DNA of 15,203 nt, from positions 10,486 through 25,688 of the forward strand of contig JAHBMJ010001437.1 of NCBI GenBank assembly GCA_018398765.1, written 5' to 3'. This DNA is from Chromera velia. Taxonomy: Eukaryota > Sar > Chromeraceae. The stretch's first letter is position 1, and every line of letters starts with the position of its first letter. Under the pieces are notes generated by a model that saw only the letters and a program-made list of their open reading frames with translations, did not search any database and was not told where the DNA came from. Positions 10,960-15,203 of this stretch are shown piece after piece. The translations under genes were made by a program, and so were the position numbers.

Positions 10960-13217
10960 TGTTCCTCTCTTGCCTTTCATGCATCACTTGATTCATTCAT
11001 TCGTCTTTTGTTTATCTATTTCTCATTCTCCTCACTCACCTGATGAATTCATGCCTTCATGCAGGTCCGATGTTCCATGAGGACGGAGACGTCGCTGCTT
11101 CTCTGTTCTCTGCACTTCCTGAAAGTCTGGAGAGTCTTCAACTGTCAAGTGAGTCAGTGGAGTGGGATGGAGTGGAGTCAAGGGAGGGGGGGCGTAGGGA
11201 CTTGGGGGTTTGGGTGAGAGGCTGCATGGATCTTGTTCTTTTTTCCTTTTTTTTCTTCCCTTGTTGGCTCTGTGGTCTGACGGTCTTCTCTTCTTTTTCC
11301 TTCCCTTTGTAGCTTTGTGGGTGAGCTTTTTGGTCTATCCGGTCGACGAACCCGCAATGGCACAGGGGGGGCGTCAAAGGGGATCCGAGATTTCCTTTTC
11401 TTTTTCTCTTTCTGAATCACTAAATGGATGGATGATGGACATATATCTGCAGTCTACCAGAAACACGGGCAGATCCAGGACCACGCCTGGAAGGCTCTGA
11501 CGGACAAAATGAAGAGCGGGGGGCTTCCTAAACTGAGATCCCTGTGCATGATTGGTGCGTCCGTCGGCGGTTGCTTTTTTCGTATTCATTTCGGTGAATG
11601 TTGGGGGAGGGGGCTGCAGATTGCGGAATGAGAAATTTGAGCCAGAAGTGGCAGTCCGGTGCCGTTTCTGTTTCTTTCACTCGTCCCTCTTCGCCTCTCT
11701 CTCTCCCTTTCTCTCTCTTTCTAATCCTGCGACAAGCATGCGCGTGGTTGTGTGAGAGAATGAAGGAGAGAGCTTGTGTTCGTCTTGTCTTCGTTCTCTC
11801 TCTCAGGCGTTCGTATTTTGTTGTCGGCCGTCTTTCTTGCTTCAGTCTTGTGACTCACCTCCTTGCTGCCGTAAATGGGGTCACCACGTGATTCATGATG
11901 TGAGCTGACCGTCCGACGTCTCTGAGTAAACACACAGTCTCTGAGTAAACACACAAACTGTGTGGGGGGTGGGTGCAGAGAGCAAGCTGGCGTCCGAGGC
12001 TTCGGTTGAGGTCATCCGGGTTCTTCCTTCTTGTATGGACTCTCTGACGTTGGGAGGTCAGTCAGTCAGATTGTCTTCAAGGGTACAAACTATTGGCCTC
12101 TTCCATACCCCCCTCTTTGGCTCTGCAAATGGCGAGTTTCTGCCGTCTCCTTGAAACTGACGTATGACTGTCGTCTCGGTGCCTGGTCGAGGTTCGTTAC
12201 TTAATAGAGATGACTTGCGCTCATCCTGCTGCTTTCCGCACGCACGCCTGGTGCGTGTGTTGATGCAGAAGGAGAACCCTGCATGAGTCTGCTTTCGGTC
12301 GTTTTCCTTGAAGGCGTCCCTTCCCTTCCCTTCCCTTTTGCGTCAAGGTGTCTGACTGACAGGCTGACTGCGTGTGTTGTGTCTTGCAGGAAGAAAGGAT
12401 GCATGTGTCTTTTCTTGTAGATCCATCTGACCGTCTGATTCTTTTTCTTTGCGATTGTCTCATGGTCTGATGGATTTGATTTGTGTGCATGGGGTCTTGC
12501 AGGCAACGGGTGCATCTCCCCACAGGCTTGGCAGGCACTGACGGAGAAGTTCGTGCGGAAGGAACTCCCTGAGCTGACGTCACTCGAGCTCTCAGGTCAG
12601 CGTGCAGAGGTTATGCATATGAGAGAAGGGAAGAAGAGCTGAAAGTCGGGTGGGCCCGTGAGCGAATTTTGCGAAAGACGAGCTGACCGCATGCGAACAT
12701 GAGAGTAAGAGAAAGATCATAAAGAAGAAAGTGTTCAAGAAAACCTCCTCCGTTCTGATTCCCTGAAGATCTCGATCGACCCTCCCTGGATTAGTGCTTC
12801 AGTACTCCTCTTGCTGGCTGGTTTCGTGTTGTTTTCACCTCTTTCGTTTTTTTTCTGCCTAATTTGTTCGACCCTTCCTGCCCAGATTGCCCCGGTGCTT
12901 TCATCCCTTTCCTACGGTCCTTCCTTTGTTCCCGTGTGCTCAACCGATTTCAATCCAGATGAATGGGACCCTTTCTCTTTCTCCGCGGCAGTGGAGAGAC
13001 TAGAGAAGCTCCATTGTTCTCGCAGACCTAAATGAGAAGCGGGAGTCACCTGCTGACTCAGTGTCTATCCATTCATCAATGAAACCAACTGTCTATCTGT
13101 CGATCTGTCTATCTGTCTATCTGGCTATCTATCTGTGTGCAGGAGAGGACAACCCGGGAGTGGAGGGTCTGCTCTGTGCAGTTCCGTCTCACATCGAGAG
13201 GCTGGCTTTGGAAGACG

Positions 13218-13252
<35 letters not shown>

Positions 13253-14341
13253 GGATCTACGTGCGTGTCTTTGATGACTTTGTGAAGCGAAAAGGAAAAA
13301 CAGGCTCACTTTGCCAGACGGTTTGCCTGGCCGGTTGACTGGGGCGGTGTTTCCTGTGTTTTTCTTTCTTTCTTCATTCCATAGATGATCCTTTAATTTC
13401 TGTTTCTGTCCGCCCGTCTGCATGCATGTCCTCGATCATGCAGGTCTTCTGGAGGACCTGGGTGAGGATCTTGTGAGTGACGGCAAATTCCTCTCTTTCG
13501 GGACAACGTGGAGGAAGAACCTGAGGGTCCTCGATCTCGGCTGTCAGTCAGTCGGTCGGTCTAGACAGGCAAGGCAGTCTGGGAAAGCGTTTTTGCCGTC
13601 TGTCGAGGGAGAAGGAGAGACCGAATGAAGAGCCCACGCTTTTCTTGGTCCCTCGTGTCTGTCTGTCTGTCTCTCTGTCTGTCTGATTGGACCTCAGTTT
13701 TCTCCCGCAGAAGTTGCCTCCTCAGAAGTTCAGTGGTTTTCCGTATTTGTTTCCATTTGTGAAACCGCTTGTTTCTTTGCGTGTGAGTGGAAGGAATCGA
13801 TCATGCACGTATTATTTTCTCTCCCTGATATCCCTACCTCCCGATTGCATGAGCGTGACCGCTTGATGCATCGAAACACGGATTGGCAGTGCAAAAAAGA
13901 TCGAGCGTTTGACGTTCGACCCCGAATGCGTGTGGATGCACGAAATTCGTTCTCCTTGTTGTGTGTGTCTCCTGCTGGACTGCAGACAGCGGCATGGACA
14001 CAGGCGTGGCTGTGGAGATATTCCGGCAGCTCCCCTGGAGCCTGGAGGGTATTCGCCTGACTGGTCCGTCAGCCGGAACGGGACGGCACGGCACGGGGGT
14101 GGTGCGAATGAGTGTGTTGAGGAGCAGCTTTTGTGGTTAACGCGATCTCATTTTTTGTCTTTTTTCTCTTTGCATCTATGGAGAGCAGATAAGTGAACAG
14201 AAGGAGGAGACGGCCCTCTCTGGTGTAATGTGAATTGAATAGCGCAGCATGGCTTCATGAAGGTTGAGGGCGTCAACCTGAACAGTTGGGTTCCTCAGTC
14301 AATCCATTCAGATGGATTCGTTCTCTCTCTCTCTCTCTCTC

Positions 14342-14374
<33 letters not shown>

Positions 14375-14403
14375 CTGTGTGTGTGTGTGTGTGTCTGTGT
14401 GCG

Positions 14404-14471
<68 letters not shown>

Positions 14472-15203
14472 CGTCAATTGACGTACGCGTGTTCGCTTGC
14501 AGGACTGACGGAGGTTGAGGGGGGAGGCTGGGAGGCTCTGGCGGTCTCTTTTAAGTCCCTCGTCTGCCTCTCCTGGGCTGTGATTTCCTGTCAGCTTTTT
14601 TTTTTTTTCTGCTTCTTCGTCCTTGCACTGCGTTCTTTTCTTGTCTCGCCAGACAAGCTGAGAGAACTACGTAGGCGCAGAAACAGATGCACAGGCAGAC
14701 GGTCAAGCACACACGCAACGAAGATGAATTAGTGGAAGAGAGGCCCTCAAGAGAGTCTGTCTATCCGTCCTTTTGGTATTCTTTTTTCCGTTGGTGCATC
14801 TCTCTCTGCGTATGCATGGCTTTTTGGTGCTGCCTCTGTCTCTCTCTGACCGTTAGTGCATCGCTTGCCTCCTCTCTGTCCCCACTTCCTTCCTGCTGTG
14901 TGTTTGCACCTAGCAACGCAGACTGTCAACTGAGCACGGAGTCGGCGGTTCGTCTGGTCTCGTCTGTTCCTCGACGTATCGAGAGGCTGGATCTCAGAGG
15001 TCGGTCCGTCTCTCTGACGGACCCTGTACGTACTCAGACACATAGACAGTTAAACAAAAAGACAGATGAAAAGAGAGGCAGAGAAAGAAAGAAAGAAAGA
15101 AAGAAAGAAAGGAAGGAAGGAAGGAAGGAAGGAAGGAAAGAATGAAGAAAGGAGGAAAGAAAGAAAGAAAGAATGGCCAGGGAGATTCAGGAAGGCGCGG
15201 GGG
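2700..15203 (+). CDS. Multi-exon leucine-rich repeat protein gene, 3' end outside window
   Basis: This is one plus-strand gene assembled from 26 exons (listed separately). The assembled coding sequence is 2803 bases, about 934 residues, open at the right edge. The N-terminal part (exons 1-3) is a short helical region. From exon 4 on, each exon encodes one repeat ending in LxxLxLx(G), with the next exon supplying the C/N-type position. This is the ribonuclease-inhibitor style of LRR, whose known members form curved scaffolds for protein binding. Seen directly: alternating short and long exons, all phase 1-1, all open, all with acceptor YGCAG. No enzyme domain, signal peptide beyond a possible hydrophobic start, or trans-membrane segment is visible in the part present. 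Role by inference: protein-protein binding or recognition; ligand and location unknown. Exon boundaries are manual. Whether the start is at 2700 is uncertain. Confidence 0.75.
2841..3102 (+). other. Intron 1
   Basis: It starts GTACGT and ends GATGCAG. No coding signal or repeat of note was seen. Confidence 0.5.
3103..3174 (+). CDS. Exon 2, N-terminal helical segment
   Basis: It follows TGCAG, is phase 0 at both ends, and has 24 codons. The translation [19 protein letters not shown] continues FFLKK. It looks like an amphipathic then hydrophobic helix, strongly protein-like. It joins in frame to exon 3 through AAAAAG before GTCGG. The domain is not recognised. Confidence 0.6.
3175..3571 (+). 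other. Intron 2
   Basis: This 397-base intron starts GTCGG and ends CATGCAG. A TTGCAG near 3234 is followed by a short open stretch that meets stops in every phase that would fit, so no exon is called. Confidence 0.5.
3572..3617 (+). CDS. Exon 3, link from N-terminal segment to LRR array
   Basis: It enters in phase 0 after CATGCAG and leaves in phase 1 before GTCCGTCG. It therefore converts the phase-0 introns of the N-terminal part to the phase-1 introns of the repeat array. The translation is [15 protein letters not shown] plus G. Its end resembles the beta-strand end of a repeat. The frame stays open past the donor for many codons, so the donor choice rests on the match to the array pattern. 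Confidence 0.55.
3618..3982 (+). other. Intron 3
   Basis: This 365-base intron starts GTCCGTCG and ends TATGCAG. It is purine-rich around 3660-3780. Nothing else was seen in it. Confidence 0.55.
3983..4066 (+). CDS. Exon 4, LRR module type A
   Basis: This 84-base phase 1-1 exon has the core [18 protein letters not shown]. It is the first clear A-type repeat (LPxxVxxLxI). Acceptor TATGCAG, donor GTCCGTCC. A competing donor GTATCG lies six bases upstream. Confidence 0.7.
4067..4467 (+). other. Intron 4
   Basis: This 401-base intron starts GTCCGTCCGTGTGTG and ends CATGCAG. It contains a C run at 4182-4190 and CTGC/CCTG-rich sequence near 4340-4360. No exon was seen. Confidence 0.6.
4468..4560 (+). 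CDS. Exon 5, LRR module type B
   Basis: This 93-base phase 1-1 exon includes [10 protein letters not shown] and [13 protein letters not shown], a B-type repeat. Acceptor CATGCAG, donor GTCCGTCG. Only the phase-1 frame is open here; a neighbouring frame meets TGA, which supports the phase. Confidence 0.75.
4799..4888 (+). CDS. Exon 6, LRR module type A
   Basis: This 90-base phase 1-1 exon has a Gly/Thr-rich start, then [16 protein letters not shown], a textbook A-type core. Acceptor CTCGCAG, donor GTCAGG followed by a long G run. Confidence 0.8.
4889..5452 (+). other. Intron 6
   Basis: This 564-base intron contains a CT tract and a CT/GA inverted repeat (5305-5335). It also holds a CAG near 5088 followed by a short frame that meets TAG. 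No exon is supported. Confidence 0.6.
5305..5335. repeat. Inverted repeat in intron 6
   Basis: The 11-base arm CTCTCTCCCTC (5305-5315) is matched by GAGGGAGAGAG (5325-5335) around a 9-base loop. It could fold as an RNA hairpin. There is no U tract of terminator type, so I read it as a by-product of neighbouring CT and GA repeats. Confidence 0.6.
5453..5548 (+). CDS. Exon 7, LRR module type B
   Basis: This 96-base phase 1-1 exon includes [11 protein letters not shown] and LSKLTLRG, a B-type repeat. Acceptor CCTGCAG. The donor GTGGGG opens directly into a G-run cluster. Confidence 0.8.
5549..5798 (+). other. Intron 7 with G-run donor and long CT tract
   Basis: The intron opens with G runs of 6, 9 and 7 (5551-5574), separated by single Ts. 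It then holds a CT tract at about 5648-5720 and a strong pyrimidine tract before TTTGCAG. A TGCAG near 5590 lacks a repeat-like frame. Confidence 0.7.
5648..5720. repeat. (CT)n tract
   Basis: This is an interrupted CT dinucleotide tract of about 70 bases, with TTT interruptions, in intron 7. Confidence 0.95.
5799..5876 (+). CDS. Exon 8, LRR module type A
   Basis: This 78-base phase 1-1 exon has the core [17 protein letters not shown], one of the clearest A-type repeats. Acceptor TTTTTTGCAG, donor GTCGGTCT. Confidence 0.85.
5877..6437 (+). other. Intron 8 with compound microsatellite
   Basis: This 561-base intron starts GTCGGTCT and ends CCTGCAG. It carries the five-part compound microsatellite at about 5946-6079 and a degenerate GAGTGAGGGAG stretch near 6265-6300. 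No exon was seen. Confidence 0.7.
5946..6079. repeat. Five-part compound microsatellite
   Basis: In order: CT tract, GAGT tract, TG tract, GATA tract, GA tract, nearly without spacers. Confidence 0.95.
6438..6548 (+). CDS. Exon 9, LRR module type B, lengthened
   Basis: This 111-base phase 1-1 exon includes [14 protein letters not shown] and LSELVLAG. It is about five residues longer than the usual B module, in the first half. Acceptor CCTGCAG, donor GTGTGC. Confidence 0.75.
6827..6904 (+). CDS. Exon 10, LRR module type A
   Basis: This 78-base phase 1-1 exon has the core [19 protein letters not shown]. It begins with the [D]C pair typical of A modules 10, 12 and 26. Acceptor AATGCAG, donor GTCGGTCT. 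Confidence 0.8.
6905..7631 (+). other. Intron 10, long purine-rich intron
   Basis: At 727 bases this is the longest intron of the array. After a CT/TG tract (about 6932-6965) the plus strand is strongly A/G-rich from about 7000 to 7600, broken by a repeated CTGTCTGT-ending motif. Lys/Glu/Arg-rich frames here come from the composition. A CGCAG near 7481 is not followed by an LRR frame. Confidence 0.7.
7026..7073. repeat. Exact tandem 24-base repeat, with diverged copies downstream
   Basis: Two identical 24-base units (7026-7049 and 7050-7073) start AAAGACGATATAG and end GTCTGTCT. A near copy is at 7589-7612. Shorter relatives at about 7104 and 7145 share the TATGG/TGTAG-TCTGTCTGC end. Confidence 0.9.
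7632..7910 (+). CDS. Exon 11, LRR module type B with acidic insert
   Basis: This 279-base phase 1-1 exon opens as a B module ([13 protein letters not shown]) and closes with LDTFEMC before GTCAGTCA. Between them lie about 60 residues of low complexity: first Arg/Glu/Gln-rich, likely helical, then an almost pure Glu/Asp run with mixed GAA, GAG, GAT and GAC codons. The mixed codons argue that the acidic run is kept at the protein level and is not just a triplet-repeat expansion. The insert interrupts the repeat just before its final strand. Acceptor GTCGCAG. Confidence 0.75.
7911..8235 (+). other. Intron 11
   Basis: This 325-base intron begins GTCAGTCACTCAGTCAATAA, so the exon 11 frame reaches a stop soon after the donor if unspliced. 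It ends CGTGCAG. No exon was seen. Confidence 0.7.
8236..8313 (+). CDS. Exon 12, LRR module type A
   Basis: This 78-base phase 1-1 exon has the core [18 protein letters not shown]. Acceptor CGTGCAG. The donor is the first unit of a GTCA microsatellite, so several identical donors follow at 4-base steps. Confidence 0.8.
8314..8366 (+). repeat. (GTCA)n microsatellite starting at the splice donor
   Basis: GTCA units begin exactly at intron base +1 of exon 12 and run about 50 bases, with small interruptions. Confidence 0.9.
8600..9019 (+). CDS. Exon 13, LRR module type B with Ser/Gln/Pro-rich insert
   Basis: At 420 bases this is the longest exon, phase 1-1 and open throughout. It starts like a B module ([12 protein letters not shown]) and ends [11 protein letters not shown]. 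Between them are about 95 residues of low complexity with charged and Gln-rich parts, several Ser runs, and a short Arg/Ala-rich piece ([17 protein letters not shown]). The insert sits at the same point of the repeat as the acidic insert of exon 11. Acceptor CATGCAG, donor GTGGGC. Confidence 0.8.
9020..9480 (+). other. Intron 13
   Basis: This 461-base intron has a TG tract at about 9424-9451 shortly before the acceptor CCTGCAG. No exon was seen. Confidence 0.7.
9481..9564 (+). CDS. Exon 14, LRR module type A
   Basis: This 84-base phase 1-1 exon has the core [17 protein letters not shown]. No GT follows the usual final G. The nearest phase-1 donor is GTCAGC three bases later, so the exon ends in C and the junction codon with exon 15 becomes Arg. 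Confidence 0.75.
9625..9733. repeat. (GATT/GATC)n tetranucleotide array
   Basis: About 27 tetranucleotide units, mixing GATT and GATC, lie in intron 14. Short patches are self-complementary through GATC. Confidence 0.97.
9861..9956 (+). CDS. Exon 15, LRR module type B
   Basis: This 96-base phase 1-1 exon includes [19 protein letters not shown], ending LDLSG. Acceptor TGTGCAG, donor GTCGTTCG. Confidence 0.8.
10188..10274 (+). CDS. Exon 16, LRR module type A
   Basis: This 87-base phase 1-1 exon has the core [14 protein letters not shown], with three extra residues (DIA) before the donor GTGGGT. Acceptor CCCGCAG. The upstream GGCAG at 10127-10131 was not chosen because its frame meets TGA. Confidence 0.7.
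10550..10645 (+). CDS. Exon 17, LRR module type B
   Basis: This 96-base phase 1-1 exon includes an acidic start (ADDPEEGED), [12 protein letters not shown] and LSDIQLG. Acceptor GCTGCAG, donor GTTCGTGG. Confidence 0.8.
10646..11064 (+). other. Intron 17
   Basis: This 419-base intron contains a C/T-rich block with CCCT units near 10690-10730 and a CTGT tetranucleotide tract at about 10913-10960. It ends CATGCAG. No exon was seen. Confidence 0.7.
10913..10960. repeat. (CTGT)n microsatellite
   Basis: About 12 CTGT units with one TTTG interruption lie in intron 17. Confidence 0.95.
11065..11148 (+). CDS. Exon 18, LRR module type A
   Basis: This 84-base phase 1-1 exon has the core [16 protein letters not shown]. 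Acceptor CATGCAG. The donor GTGAGT is the classical consensus, unlike most donors in this gene. Confidence 0.85.
11149..11452 (+). other. Intron 18
   Basis: This 304-base intron is G-rich near 11180-11210 and T-rich near 11235-11310. It ends TCTGCAG. No exon was seen. Confidence 0.7.
11453..11554 (+). CDS. Exon 19, LRR module type B
   Basis: This 102-base phase 1-1 exon includes [19 protein letters not shown], then a weak final strand CMIG. The junction codon with exon 18 is Ile in place of the usual Gly or Asp. Donor GTGCGTCC. Confidence 0.8.
11555..11978 (+). other. Intron 19
   Basis: This 424-base intron holds a TGCAG near 11620 with no LRR-like frame after it. It also contains an exact tandem 19-base duplication close to the acceptor GGTGCAG. 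Confidence 0.65.
11918..11955. repeat. Exact tandem 19-base duplication
   Basis: GTCTCTGAGTAAACACACA occurs twice back to back (11918-11936, 11937-11955), ending 23 bases before exon 20. Confidence 0.95.
11979..12056 (+). CDS. Exon 20, LRR module type A
   Basis: This 78-base phase 1-1 exon has the core [18 protein letters not shown]. Acceptor GGTGCAG, preceded by G-rich sequence in place of a pyrimidine tract. Donor GTCAGTCAGTCAG. Confidence 0.8.
12057..12502 (+). other. Intron 20
   Basis: This 446-base intron contains two further TGCAG sites (near 12270 and 12390) whose phase-1 frames do not give a repeat with a matching donor. It also has a CCCTT-type tract near 12317-12340. No exon was called. 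Confidence 0.6.
12503..12595 (+). CDS. Exon 21, LRR module type B
   Basis: This 93-base phase 1-1 exon includes [27 protein letters not shown] and LELSG, the clearest B-type repeat. Acceptor CTTGCAG, donor GTCAGC. Confidence 0.85.
12596..13142 (+). other. Intron 21
   Basis: This 547-base intron holds a possible relic repeat module at 12959-13015 (see findings). A CTAT/CTGT tract at about 13090-13138 runs up to the acceptor TGTGCAG. Confidence 0.6.
13143..13217 (+). CDS. Exon 22, LRR module type A
   Basis: This 75-base phase 1-1 exon is the shortest module: EDNPGVEG, then [17 protein letters not shown]. The donor is the first unit of a GTCT microsatellite. Confidence 0.8.
13218..13252 (+). 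repeat. (GTCT)n microsatellite starting at the splice donor
   Basis: Nearly nine perfect GTCT units begin exactly at intron base +1 of exon 22. Confidence 0.95.
13444..13542 (+). CDS. Exon 23, LRR module type B
   Basis: This 99-base phase 1-1 exon begins [15 protein letters not shown] and ends NLRVLDLG, then T before GTCAGTCAGTCGG. Acceptor CATGCAG. A GTGAGT inside the exon (near 13472) is a strong competing donor in a different phase. Confidence 0.75.
13543..13985 (+). other. Intron 23
   Basis: This 443-base intron has a CTGT tract at about 13657-13685. A CCGCAG near 13711 is followed by a long open frame without repeat character. It ends ACTGCAG. Confidence 0.6.
13986..14063 (+). CDS. Exon 24, LRR module type A
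   Basis: This 78-base phase 1-1 exon has the core [18 protein letters not shown]. The junction codon with exon 23 becomes Tyr. Donor GTCCGTCA. Confidence 0.8.
14064..14502 (+). other. Intron 24 with duplicated CT/TG microsatellite
   Basis: This 439-base intron has CT then TG tracts twice in succession, at about 14323-14400 and 14406-14468. It ends CTTGCAG. Confidence 0.7.
14323..14468. repeat. (CT)n(TG)n(CT)n(TG)n compound microsatellite
   Basis: Two consecutive CT-to-TG compound tracts are separated by a short TGCGAAT spacer. Cys-Val and Ser-Leu frames here are repeat artefacts. Confidence 0.95.
14503..14589 (+). CDS. Exon 25, LRR module type B, degenerate
   Basis: This 87-base phase 1-1 exon includes [17 protein letters not shown]. 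The B-type first half is clear, but the final LxxLxLxG strand is poor. The donor chosen is GTCAGC, leaving T as the last base, so the junction codon with exon 26 becomes Tyr. It may continue through an 18-base mini-exon at 14653-14670. Confidence 0.55.
14590..14921 (+). other. Intron 25
   Basis: This 332-base intron starts with a T run after GTCAGC and ends AACGCAG. It contains the mini-exon candidate at 14653-14670. Nothing else was seen. Confidence 0.5.
14922..14999 (+). CDS. Exon 26, LRR module type A, last in window
   Basis: This 78-base phase 1-1 exon has the core [19 protein letters not shown]. Acceptor AACGCAG, donor GTCGGTCC. The gene evidently continues past the right edge because the frame leaves in phase 1 without a stop. 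Confidence 0.8.
15081..15172. repeat. (GAAA)n/(GGAA)n microsatellite
   Basis: A GAAA tract passes into GGAA units and back to GAAA, within the last, truncated intron. Confidence 0.95.

Noticed and set aside
12268-12310. TGCAG near 12270 with a frame ending [10 protein letters not shown]
   Set aside because: It vaguely resembles a repeat end but has no phase-1 donor, and it would break the A/B alternation.
13218-13252. Tetranucleotide arrays (also 8314-8366, 9625-9733, 10913-10960) considered as CRISPR
   Set aside because: The units are four bases with no unique spacers. These are microsatellites in a eukaryotic intron context.
13711-13980. CCGCAG near 13711 followed by a long open frame up to exon 24
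   Set aside because: The translation has no LRR pattern or other recognised domain, and no donor would place it in the array.
1-15203. tRNA or rRNA genes, transposase or reverse transcriptase genes
   Set aside because: No cloverleaf-like tRNA, conserved rRNA segment or recognisable transposon protein was seen on either strand.

Overview
The window looks like nuclear DNA of an intron-rich protist. Coding sequence is broken into many short exons joined by GT-AG introns full of microsatellites. There are no operons, Shine-Dalgarno sites or bacterial gene order. The style (roughly even base composition, single-repeat LRR exons, simple-repeat introns) recalls chromerid-type alveolates such as Chromera. 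That is a guess from style and not a taxonomic call; no rRNA or other marker is present.

Positions 1-1654 hold a minus-strand open exon (1190-1633) with convincing protein-like composition and no family I recognise. The first 83 bases of the window nearly repeat the start of that exon and its upstream flank (1572-1654). A second minus-strand copy therefore probably runs off the left edge. Between the two lie long AC and CA/GA microsatellites. Positions 1655-2699 show no clear gene.

From about 2700 to the right edge there is one large plus-strand gene, open at the right end. I assembled it by eye from 26 exons. Exons 1-3 (2700-3617) encode a short helical N-terminal segment joined by phase-0 introns. 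Exons 4-26 (3983-14999) form a striking array. Every exon is a phase 1-1 module of a multiple of three bases, with no in-frame stop, and encodes one leucine-rich repeat of the ribonuclease-inhibitor style. Two exon types alternate without exception over 23 exons: a short A type (usually about 26 residues, with an LPxxLxxLxLxG core) and a longer B type (usually about 32 residues, with a W/F-x-x-L-x-x-x core, then LxxLxLxG). Two B exons (11 and 13) carry large low-complexity inserts, one Glu/Asp-rich and one Ser/Gln/Pro-rich, at the same place in the module. The assembled coding length from 2700 is 2803 bases, about 934 residues, with no start or stop independently confirmed.

The introns are themselves odd. 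All 25 acceptors used end in YGCAG (21 TGCAG, 4 CGCAG). Half of the LRR-array donors begin GTCNGTC, and in several introns that donor is the first unit of a GTCA or GTCT microsatellite. All boundaries are manual calls made without transcript data.
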